Positions 54,486 to 61,764 of a DNA stretch of 64,000 nt are shown one piece after another (the first letter of the stretch is position 1; every line of letters begins with the position of its first letter). The DNA is taken from assembly GCF_000212355.1 (NCBI RefSeq), contig NC_015496.1:2884001-2948000 (forward strand), read 5' to 3'. The position numbers and the translations under genes are program-made. The notes under the pieces are model-generated. The model did not search any database. It saw only the letters and a program-made list of their open reading frames with translations, and was not told where the DNA came from. The stretch is from Dokdonia sp. 4H-3-7-5. GTDB taxonomy: Bacteria > Bacteroidota > Bacteroidia > Flavobacteriales > Flavobacteriaceae.

Positions 54486-57400
54486 ATGTTCAAAAAAATT
54501 TTCTTATTAATTGTAGTACTTGGCGCTTTTAGTTTGCAAGCACAAGTAACTACTTCCTCTATTTCGGGAGTAGTAAATGGAGGTAGCGAGACTTTGCCGG
54601 GAGCAAACGTACTAGCAGTACACACTCCTACAGGTACAAAGTATGGTGCTATTACAGACTTTGACGGTCGTTTTAGTCTATTAAACCTACGTGTGGGTGG
54701 ACCTTATACGATCACAATGAGCTATGTAGGTTTCCAAAGTCAAGAGTTTACAGGTGTAAATCTTAACTTAGGAGAAACGTATAACGTTGAAGTAACTCTT
54801 AGTGAAGATAGCAATGCGCTAGAAGAAGTAGTAATTACAGGTTCTCGCAACAACACATTTAGTGATGGCCGTACAGGTGCAGCGACAAATGTAGGTGAGA
54901 GACAATTAAAGTCACTTCCTACAATATCTAGATCTGCAGCAGATTTTTACCGTTTAGAGCCTAGTGCTTCTAGTAACGGATCTTTTGGAGGTCGTAATGA
55001 TCAGTACAATAACTTTAGTCTTGATGGCGCGGTTTTTAACAATCCATTTGGACTTGATGCAGCAACTCCAGGAGGACAAACAGGTTCTCAACCTATATCT
55101 CTTGATGCTATTGAGCAAATTCAAGTAAGTACTGCTCCTTATGATGTAACGCTATCTGGATTTACAGGAGCTTCTGTAAATGCTGTAACAAAAAGTGGAA
55201 CTAATGAAGTAAAAGGAACTGTTTACGGTTTTTACAGAAATGAAGATCTTACAGGAGGTAAAGTTGCTGGAGATGATGTTTTTAAAGCAGATCAAAGCCA
55301 GAATACTTATGGTATCTCTATAGGAGGACCTATTATCAAAAACAAACTATTTTTCTTTGCAAACTTTGAAAAGGAATCTAGATCAGATCTTGGAGCTCCA
55401 TGGGCACCTAACAGAAATACTGGAGCAATCAATGAGTCTCGCGTATTACCAGCAGATCTTGATGCTGTTTCTGCTGCACTAGGAAGTATCCAGTATGCAG
55501 ATGGTTCTTTTTATGAGCCAGGAAGATATGAAGGATTTAACTTTGATGCAGGTTCTACAAAAGCACTTTTCAAGTTAGATTGGAACGTGAATGACAAGAA
55601 CCGTGTAGCGCTTGTTTATAACTTACTACGCTCTTCTAAGGAAAATCCAGCAAACCCAAATGCTATTGCATTACGTGGACCTAACCAGACTACACTGCAG
55701 TTTGAAAATGCAGGATATGAAATTAACAACAACATAGATTCTTTCCAGTTTGAGTGGAATAGCGACATTGCTAGTAACATTTCAAACAAATTACAAGTAG
55801 GGTACACGTTCTTTGATGATTTTAGAAAACCTTTTTCTACACCAGGTCCGTCTATAAACATTACAAAAGGAGGACAAAACTATATCATAGCTGGTCATGA
55901 GCCATTCTCAATTTCAAATGTACTTGAGCAACAAGTTTTCCAAATCACAAACAACTTGAATATTGTTTCTGGAAGTCACACATTTACTTTAGGAACATCA
56001 TTTGAGAAATTTAGTTTTTACAACTCATTTAACTTAACAGGTTACGGTTTTGATTTATTTGGAAGTGTAGCAATCGATCAAGACATGGATTTTGATGGTG
56101 ATGGAGTGCTTGATACAGATTATGTAAATGATACAACGGGAGAAACTGATCTTGTCGCTTTTCAAGATTTCTTAGTAAACCAATATCAAGGTACTTTCTT
56201 ATCTGCAGAGGCAGAATTTAACGAGAATAATGGGCTTCCTATTGGCGACCCTAATGGATGGGCTCTTGCCGAAACTAACGTAGGGCAGTTTTCTCTTTAT
56301 GGACAAGATCAATGGAAAGCAACAGACGATTTAACGCTTACACTAGGACTACGTCTTGATAAGCCATTATACTTTGATACAGAAGATAAAATTCAAGAGA
56401 ACATTGATCGTAAAGGAACGTACCAACCAGAAAACGTTTATGTAGATCCATCAACTGGAGAAGATATTCTTCTAGATAGTACAGTACTTCCAGACAATGG
56501 ATTCTTATTCTCACCTAGATTAGGTTTTAACTGGGATGTAGAAGGAGATAAGACTTTCCAAGTACGTGGAGGAACAGGGATATTTACAGGTCGTTTTCCT
56601 TTTGTATGGTTAGGAAACCAAGTACAAGGCGTTGACTTTTTCTTTTACCAAACGGTAGATCAAGATTTCAAATGGCCACAAGTATGGAGATCTAATATAG
56701 GTGTAGATTACCGCCTAGACAATGGTGTGGTACTTACAGGAGACTTCTCTTACACAAAAGATCTTAACGCTGCACACGTTCAAAACTGGGCACTTGATAA
56801 TCCTTCTGCTACATTACAAGGTGTAGATAACAGACCTATCTATCAAGCTTCAGATTTTTCTACTAATGCCTTTGGAGGACCTACAAATGCATATGTATTT
56901 ACAAATTCTGATAACGGTCGTACTATTAACGCTACATTAAAAGCAGAAAAATCATTTGGTAACGGACTTTATGCAAGTGTAGCATATAACTACCTAGATT
57001 CTAAAAATGTAAACTCTATTGATGCAGAGATTACAGGTGATGCTTTTAACGCAAATGCAATACGTGGTAATGCAAATGATGCAGTATTATCAAACTCACG
57101 TTATGGTGATCAACACAGAGTGATTGCTGTAGCTTCAAAGAAATTTGAGTATGGTGATGGCAAGTTTGCTACTACCATTTCTACATTTGCAGAGTGGGCT
57201 AGAGGAGGACGTTTTAACTATACGTATGCTGGTGATGTTAACGGTGACGGAAGTAACTTTAACGACCTTATTTACATCCCAACTGCTGGAGAGGTATCAC
57301 AGCAAAATTTTGCTACACCAGAACAAGCAGCAGCATTTAACCAGTACATCGAGCAAGATGATTATTTAAGTGATAATCGTGGTCAATATGCAGAGCGTTA

Positions 57401-57704
57401 TGGAGCACTTGCACCATGGAGAAGTCGTGTAGATTTCCGTTTATTACAAGATTTTAATTTTGATGTAAAAGGAAAGAAAAACACAATCCAGTTTAGTGTA
57501 GACGTTCTTAACTTAGGAAACTTCATCAATTCTGATTGGGGACTTGTTGAGCAACCTAACAGTATCCAGCCAGTAAGTGTAAGCGTTGCAGACGGTGTAC
57601 CTACATACACATTCAACGAAGAGCTTACGCAAACATTTGGAACAGATGCAAGTCTTTTAAACAGATGGCAAGCACAATTAGGACTACGTTATATCTTTAA
57701 CTAA
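54486..57704 (+). CDS. TonB-dependent receptor with CarboxypepD_reg domain
   Basis: A 1072-residue outer-membrane receptor. From ATG 54486 the signal peptide is MFKKIFLLIVVLGAFSLQAQ. A carboxypeptidase-regulatory domain (about 28-105) precedes the plug (GSRNNTFSDGRTGAATNVGERQLKSLPTIS; VNAVTKSGTNEVKGTVYGFYRNEDLTGGK) and a barrel ending in LRYIFN with a terminal aromatic. Alternative ATG 42 nt upstream would put non-signal sequence in front. No SusD partner is adjacent, so it is not a classical SusCD pair. Substrate unknown. Confidence 0.92.
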   Translation: MFKKIFLLIVVLGAFSLQAQVTTSSISGVVNGGSETLPGANVLAVHTPTGTKYGAITDFDGRFSLLNLRVGGPYTITMSYVGFQSQEFTGVNLNLGETYNVEVTLSEDSNALEEVVITGSRNNTFSDGRTGAATNVGERQLKSLPTISRSAADFYRLEPSASSNGSFGGRNDQYNNFSLDGAVFNNPFGLDAATPGGQTGSQPISLDAIEQIQVSTAPYDVTLSGFTGASVNAVTKSGTNEVKGTVYGFYRNEDLTGGKVAGDDVFKADQSQNTYGISIGGPIIKNKLFFFANFEKESRSDLGAPWAPNRNTGAINESRVLPADLDAVSAALGSIQYADGSFYEPGRYEGFNFDAGSTKALFKLDWNVNDKNRVALVYNLLRSSKENPANPNAIALRGPNQTTLQFENAGYEINNNIDSFQFEWNSDIASNISNKLQVGYTFFDDFRKPFSTPGPSINITKGGQNYIIAGHEPFSISNVLEQQVFQITNNLNIVSGSHTFTLGTSFEKFSFYNSFNLTGYGFDLFGSVAIDQDMDFDGDGVLDTDYVNDTTGETDLVAFQDFLVNQYQGTFLSAEAEFNENNGLPIGDPNGWALAETNVGQFSLYGQDQWKATDDLTLTLGLRLDKPLYFDTEDKIQENIDRKGTYQPENVYVDPSTGEDILLDSTVLPDNGFLFSPRLGFNWDVEGDKTFQVRGGTGIFTGRFPFVWLGNQVQGVDFFFYQTVDQDFKWPQVWRSNIGVDYRLDNGVVLTGDFSYTKDLNAAHVQNWALDNPSATLQGVDNRPIYQASDFSTNAFGGPTNAYVFTNSDNGRTINATLKAEKSFGNGLYASVAYNYLDSKNVNSIDAEITGDAFNANAIRGNANDAVLSNSRYGDQHRVIAVASKKFEYGDGKFATTISTFAEWARGGRFNYTYAGDVNGDGSNFNDLIYIPTAGEVSQQNFATPEQAAAFNQYIEQDDYLSDNRGQYAERYGALAPWRSRVDFRLLQDFNFDVKGKKNTIQFSVDVLNLGNFINSDWGLVEQPNSIQPVSVSVADGVPTYTFNEELTQTFGTDASLLNRWQAQLGLRYIFN

Positions 57705-57732
57705 GCTATTGTAGATTCTTATTATTAGCAAT

Positions 57733-57762
57733 AAAAATGCCCCTCATTGAGGGGCATTTTTT
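57733..57762. terminator. Bidirectional terminator
   Basis: AAAAATGCCCCTC-ATT-GAGGGGCATTTTT between the receptor gene and the hemolysin-III gene. Confidence 0.9.
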
Positions 57763-57784
57763 GTTTTATAATCCTCGAAAAGTT

Positions 57785-58432
57785 TTAAACTCCTACGTAG
57801 TTGTAAACTGCAATAAAGTGAGAAGCCGTCCCTCCCAAAACAAACACATGAAAAATAGCATGATTATAAGGAATGCGAGAAATGCTATAAAGAACAGCAC
57901 CTATCGTATATAAAATACCTCCAGTAAAAAGCCATTGCACACCAGCTGGGTCAAGGTTTGCTAGTAATGGTTTATATGCAAAAACAATAAGCCATCCCAT
58001 CGCTACATACAGTATGGTAGAAAGAATATCAAACCTTCCTGTAAAAAAGAGTTTTAATATTATTCCGAATAAAGCAATAGACCATGCAATCCCAAAAATC
58101 CACCATCCAGTATTTCCTTCTAGAGTTACAAGTGTAAAAGGAGTGTAAGTACCTGCAATGAGCACATAGATAGCCGCGTGATCAAATATCTTTAGTCTAG
58201 CTCTACGTATAGGTTTTACAGCGCTGTGGTAAGCCGTAGATGCAAAATATAGCACAGACATACTTACTCCAAAAATAATAAGACTAATGGTTGCTGTGGT
58301 TGATACGCTTTCGCGAAAACATAAAAAACCCAATGCAACTACACTTGCAACAAAACCAAAACCATGCGTCCAAATGTTGAGTTTTTCCTCAAGTGGGGAG
58401 TAATCTGGAGTTGGTTCTACGGTGTTTTCCAT
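57785..58432 (-). CDS. Hemolysin III / PAQR-family membrane protein
   Basis: A 215-residue seven-helix membrane protein of the hemolysin III (YqfA/PAQR) family. Conserved His residues are in WTHGFGF (about 23), STAYHSAV (about 69) and HAIFHVFV (about 190 and 195), thought to bind zinc. A palindrome variant encodes CFRES in the loop between the first two helices. It overlaps the TlpA-family gene by TAATG. Confidence 0.9.
   Translation of the reverse strand: MENTVEPTPDYSPLEEKLNIWTHGFGFVASVVALGFLCFRESVSTTATISLIIFGVSMSVLYFASTAYHSAVKPIRRARLKIFDHAAIYVLIAGTYTPFTLVTLEGNTGWWIFGIAWSIALFGIILKLFFTGRFDILSTILYVAMGWLIVFAYKPLLANLDPAGVQWLFTGGILYTIGAVLYSISRIPYNHAIFHVFVLGGTASHFIAVYNYVGV
58307..58320. repeat. 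Palindrome variant, one mismatch (coding)
   Basis: GCTTTCGCGAAAAC in the hemolysin-III gene, read as FRES in reverse orientation. Confidence 0.7.
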
Positions 58433-59166
58433 TAGTTATCTGCGAGTAAGTAATCTAGGTGTTCCTTAAGAATTTCTGTGACCTCTGCGGCTGGGCCTCT
58501 GCCTTGAGCCATTACTGCATTTTCTACAAAACGCACAGTACCATTGCGATCCATAAATACGAGCTTAGGATACGTATTGGTTTTTAAGTCTTGTTTTAAA
58601 TAGCTCGCACCATCTACTAGGTGTTCAAAATCAAAAGGTTTCTTAGTCAAAAAAGCATCGATTTTGCTTTTTGGTTCAAAAGTGATGGCTACAAAATTTA
58701 CGCGATCCTCATATTGCTTTTTAAGATCATTGAGATATGGAATCTCTGCGATACAAGGAGGGCAGCTTGTAAACCATAAGTTGATGAGTGTAATTTTATC
58801 ATTATAACTCTCTTTAGACTTTAATCCATTTGCAAGATCTTGCAGCTGAAAGTCGGGTAGGGGTTTATTAATTAAACCATTCACACCCACATTAATGTCT
58901 AGAGGCGCGCTATTAGATTGCGATAGCATCACCTCGACCTCTTGTATAATTGAGTCTTGTCGCACACGAGAATGGCGAACTTTAAAGTTGGCTTTTGTGT
59001 ATTTCCAGCTTCCTTGCGCACCATAAACCTCCTCAATAGATCTTAGTTTAGCTTGAAAGCTTTCTTCGTCATAGGTGTCGCCTTGAAAAATGTAGTAGTT
59101 ATCTTGGGCGTTAAGCGCTAGCGCAAAGAACAATATAAATAGGCATTGTATTTTTTTCATCATCAT
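58432..59166 (-). CDS. TlpA-family thioredoxin-like protein
   Basis: A 244-residue exported thioredoxin-like protein. Signal peptide MMMKKIQCLFILFFALALNAQ is followed by a short domain and a TlpA/ResA-like fold (about 108-240) with WFTSCPPC (about 137-144), the redox CxxC. Such proteins reduce periplasmic disulfides. It precedes the hemolysin III gene with overlapping TAATG. Electron donor (CcdA/DsbD) is not nearby. Confidence 0.85.
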   Translation of the reverse strand: MMMKKIQCLFILFFALALNAQDNYYIFQGDTYDEESFQAKLRSIEEVYGAQGSWKYTKANFKVRHSRVRQDSIIQEVEVMLSQSNSAPLDINVGVNGLINKPLPDFQLQDLANGLKSKESYNDKITLINLWFTSCPPCIAEIPYLNDLKKQYEDRVNFVAITFEPKSKIDAFLTKKPFDFEHLVDGASYLKQDLKTNTYPKLVFMDRNGTVRFVENAVMAQGRGPAAEVTEILKEHLDYLLADN

Positions 59167-59303
59167 AGGTATGTCTTACAAAGATAGCTATTGCTACCAA
59201 ACACGCACCTATATACATTTATCGAGCCTTAGTGGGGCTTAGGGATAATTTTAGTAGGTGTTTCTCTAATTGATTAAGAGCTAATATTGTAAGGTGACGT
59301 ATC
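59167..59303. other. Short intergenic region without recognised features
   Basis: 137 bp between the TlpA-family start and the unknown accessory gene. No promoter, terminator or repeat copy could be supported. Confidence 0.4.
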
Positions 59304-59732
59304 TTATTCTAAAAATTTATTTTCTAATTGAGTCATTAATTCTTTATCACGAATCGATTCCGTTTTCTTTTTTAATTCTTTCCACGATTTCAATCCAATG
59401 TTAGTAATGTTAATCCAATCAACATCTTTAAGAATATCTTTGTCCGATAAATTCCATTTTTCTGTACGTTCTATATATTCTTTAAAATTAGCGTGTAATG
59501 CCTTTACAATTTCATATTCCAATTCTGATATTATTCCGTTTTTAATAAAGTAAGAATATCCATTTTCCAAATCTAAATCGTCAAAATAACTACAAACACA
59601 TTCGCTATAATCTCCAACTGAATTTTTATGGTCTGCATTAATCCAAAGTCGGTTTTGAAATTCCAAGTGAGCAATTTCAAAAAAGGATGAGATCCATCTA
59701 TTTCGTATGTTTCTTTTTATTTCTGAGTTCAT
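59304..59732 (-). CDS. Accessory protein of unknown function
   Basis: A 142-residue, mostly helical, soluble protein (MNSEIKRNIRNRWISSFFEI...). No family was recognised. The frame stays open for 180 nt further upstream to 59912, but that stretch contains the duplicated cassette-like sequence, so I placed the start at ATG 59732, eight bases downstream of the duplicate. It lies next to a toxin-antitoxin pair on the same strand and may be a defence or immunity-type gene; that is only a guess. Confidence 0.5.
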   Translation of the reverse strand: MNSEIKRNIRNRWISSFFEIAHLEFQNRLWINADHKNSVGDYSECVCSYFDDLDLENGYSYFIKNGIISELEYEIVKALHANFKEYIERTEKWNLSDKDILKDVDWINITNIGLKSWKELKKKTESIRDKELMTQLENKFLE

Positions 59733-59739
59733 TTCAATT

Positions 59740-59789
59740 GCTACACAACAGACTAAGACATAATGTAAGTGCATTTCCCGATAATTATC
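59740..59789. repeat. Cassette-like direct repeat, left copy
   Basis: About 50 bp resembling 60573-60621. The core AAGTGCATTTCCCGATAATT matches AAGTGCATCTCC-GGTAACT with 18 of 22 positions identical, and the adjoining 27 bp match more weakly. Confidence 0.5.
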
Positions 59790-59989
59790 AAGGTTTCCGA
59801 TGCTCCTGTTTAAATTTTCATTATTACACTTACCTGTGGAGGCGTGCACCATACAGTTTTCAATTTCCGGTGTAAATCGGGACGACTTATGTATTGTCAT
59901 GTCTAACTGCAATCACAATTGAACTTTCTATAATTGAAACGTGTGCTTTTTGGCAAACAGCCGCAGTGTTTTATGTATGGTGAGTTTTT

Positions 59990-60292
59990 TTAAATATCCT
60001 TTCTTAGTTTGTCAGGATTTTGTCTTGTATCAAAAATTGTAATGATTTCAATTTCGTCTAGTTCTGTCGAAATTCTATAATAAAAGGTAGTTTGTTTTGT
60101 TACAACACACTTATACAAGCCTTTGAGTTCTGAGGATTGAGGGCAGCTTTCTGGTTGAAAAGATATCTGTTTAATTTTTTCAGTTAGCTTTTCAATAAAC
60201 TGATCACGTGTTTTTGAATTCCAATTTTCTAAAAGATATTCGGATAGTTTCAGGAGTTTTCTTTCTGCTAATTCAGATAAGAATACCTTCAT
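59990..60292 (-). CDS. ParE/RelE-family toxin
   Basis: A 100-residue toxin of the ParE/RelE superfamily: MKVFLSELAERKLLKLSEYLLENW and LYKCVVTKQTTFYYRI, then EIEIITIFDTRQNPDKL, are typical of plasmid-stabilisation ParE-like toxins. ParE types inhibit gyrase; RelE types cleave mRNA; I cannot choose between them. It is translationally coupled (TAATG) to the antitoxin gene upstream. Confidence 0.85.
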   Translation of the reverse strand: MKVFLSELAERKLLKLSEYLLENWNSKTRDQFIEKLTEKIKQISFQPESCPQSSELKGLYKCVVTKQTTFYYRISTELDEIEIITIFDTRQNPDKLRKDI

Positions 60293-60510
60293 TAAGAAAT
60301 CTTTTTCAAGAATGAATCAAAAGAAACTCGTTTTCCACTATCAAGCTGATTAATTCCTTCTTTAATTTCACTTTGTTCAGAAGTAGTTAATTCATTCCAA
60401 AAATCAACTTTTTCAGCATTTACAAAGTCAGCTACTTTTTGAATAAAATCACTATTTTCTATCGCTAAGATAGTTTTTACTAATTCTATTTTTGTTGATT
60501 GAATATCCAT
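60292..60510 (-). CDS. Antitoxin, cognate of the ParE-like toxin
   Basis: A 72-residue acidic protein, typical of antitoxins next to ParE-like toxins in Bacteroidetes: MDIQSTKIELVKTILAIENSDFIQKVADFV followed by DSGKRVSFDSFLKKI. No DNA-binding motif is obvious to me, though it probably represses its own promoter. It overlaps the toxin by TAATG and is preceded by inverted repeats that look like an operator. Confidence 0.78.
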   Translation of the reverse strand: MDIQSTKIELVKTILAIENSDFIQKVADFVNAEKVDFWNELTTSEQSEIKEGINQLDSGKRVSFDSFLKKIS

Positions 60511-60516
60511 ATTAAT

Positions 60517-60566
60517 TGAGTTAACTCATCAAATATACAAAAAGAGTTTTTATCAGTTTGATGAGT
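60517..60566. promoter_or_regulatory. Candidate operator of the toxin-antitoxin pair
   Basis: The 12-bp palindrome TGAGTTAACTCA (60517-60528) lies 6 nt before the antitoxin ATG. ACTCATCAAA (60524-60533) and TTTGATGAGT (60557-60566) form an inverted repeat. Both suggest autoregulation by the antitoxin complex. Confidence 0.5.
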
Positions 60567-60572
60567 GATTAG

Positions 60573-60621
60573 GCATCTCAACAAACCACTACGTAAACCA
60601 AGTGCATCTCCGGTAACTATC
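60573..60621. repeat. Cassette-like direct repeat, right copy
   Basis: Partner of the repeat at 59740-59789, upstream of the antitoxin gene in the same orientation. An attC-like ATTAGGC (one mismatch to GTTAGGC) lies just before it at 60568-60574. Confidence 0.5.
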
Positions 60622-60686
60622 GTAAATGCTAGTGAGTCTGTTTTTTATTTGATTATTTAAATATACAAATATCTAAGAAAGATGAC

Positions 60687-60700
60687 GTTTTCGCGAAAGC
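60687..60700. repeat. Palindrome variant, one mismatch (intergenic)
   Basis: GTTTTCGCGAAAGC with ACG left flank and GT right flank, between the toxin-antitoxin islet and the OmpA-like gene. Confidence 0.75.
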
Positions 60701-60845
60701 GTAACATAGGGAAGTCCGAATGATGAGAATATTAATAAAATTCATCTTATACTTTCAATCGCTATTGATTATGTAATCTTTTTTTATTCCATTTTATTTC
60801 ACAAAAAATAATTTTTCTACATCTTTACCGTTAAAGCTGTTATCT

Positions 60846-61673
60846 ATGCGTTTAACAATTATACTTCTATTTACTTCCATGCTTGTTCATACTCAGGAAG
60901 TAAGCTACTTATCCATATATTTTAATACAGACAGTTATGAGGTTGTATCTAAGGAGAGAGTAAAGCTAGATAGTTTAGTCAAACATCATGATAGAGATTC
61001 TATTAGACTTGTTTTAAAGGGGTATACAGATCAATTTGCAGGAAGAGATTATAACCTGAAACTAGCACAACGAAGAGTAGCAGCAACAAAAGAGTTCCTT
61101 AAAGCCTTTACAATAGATACGCTTCAAGCAATAGGTGAGCTACAAGATGCTTCGTGGAGAGCACGACGCGTAGATATTTCTGTAATAGTTAAAGAAAAGA
61201 ATATTCCAGATAGTTCTAACTTTATTGTAAATGAACCAAAAAATGAAGGAAATAAAAGACGAATGTTGTCTTCACGAAATCTTGATATTACTTCTTATAG
61301 CGAATTAGAAATTAATGAAACAACTGTTTTATTTGGCGTTTTCTTTAAAGGTGGAACAGACAAAATGCTGGGTAGTAGCAGTGTTATAACGCTTAGAAAA
61401 GTAGTACGTTTTTTAGAAGGATATCCTACTAGAAAGATTTTAATAACAGGCCATATTTGTTGCTCCCCTGATAGAGAACCACAACTAGATGGATATAATA
61501 ACAGAACAGGTAGTATGACACTATCTGAAGATAGGGGTAAAATGGTATATGATTATCTCATAAAAAACGGAATTTCGGCAGGTAGATTGAAATATCGTGG
61601 AAAGGCCTATACAGAACCATTAGACTGGGAAGAAACTAAGAATCGTAGAGTAGAGATGACGATTCTAGAATAG
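60846..61673 (+). CDS. Double OmpA-like-domain exported protein
   Basis: A 275-residue exported protein, with signal peptide MRLTIILLFTSMLVHTQ, and two OmpA-like domains. The first (about 22-112) has GYTDQFAGRDYNLKLAQRRV and an RARRVDISV end. The second (about 157-275) has ITGHICCSPDREPQLDGYNNRTGSM in the NTD-binding region and NRRVEMTIL at the end. In the second the diagnostic Asp of GHTD is changed (GHIC), so peptidoglycan binding may be lost. No barrel is present. Function is unknown. Confidence 0.75.
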   Translation: MRLTIILLFTSMLVHTQEVSYLSIYFNTDSYEVVSKERVKLDSLVKHHDRDSIRLVLKGYTDQFAGRDYNLKLAQRRVAATKEFLKAFTIDTLQAIGELQDASWRARRVDISVIVKEKNIPDSSNFIVNEPKNEGNKRRMLSSRNLDITSYSELEINETTVLFGVFFKGGTDKMLGSSSVITLRKVVRFLEGYPTRKILITGHICCSPDREPQLDGYNNRTGSMTLSEDRGKMVYDYLIKNGISAGRLKYRGKAYTEPLDWEETKNRRVEMTILE

Positions 61674-61709
61674 TCAAAAACAGATTTTGGGTAGTCCCTT
61701 TAAACCACA

Positions 61710-61745
61710 AAAAAAGTGGATACCTATCGCTAGATATCCACTTTT
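61710..61745. terminator. Bidirectional terminator
   Basis: AAAAGTGGATA/TATCCACTTTT arms with CTA/TAG inner pairs separate the OmpA-like gene from clpB. Confidence 0.8.
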
Positions 61746-61764
61746 CATCATCGTCAATTAATCC

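Noticed and set aside
59733-59912. N-terminal extension of the unknown accessory gene
   Set aside because: The stretch contains the duplicated cassette-like sequence and an attC-like core, so it is better explained as intergenic.
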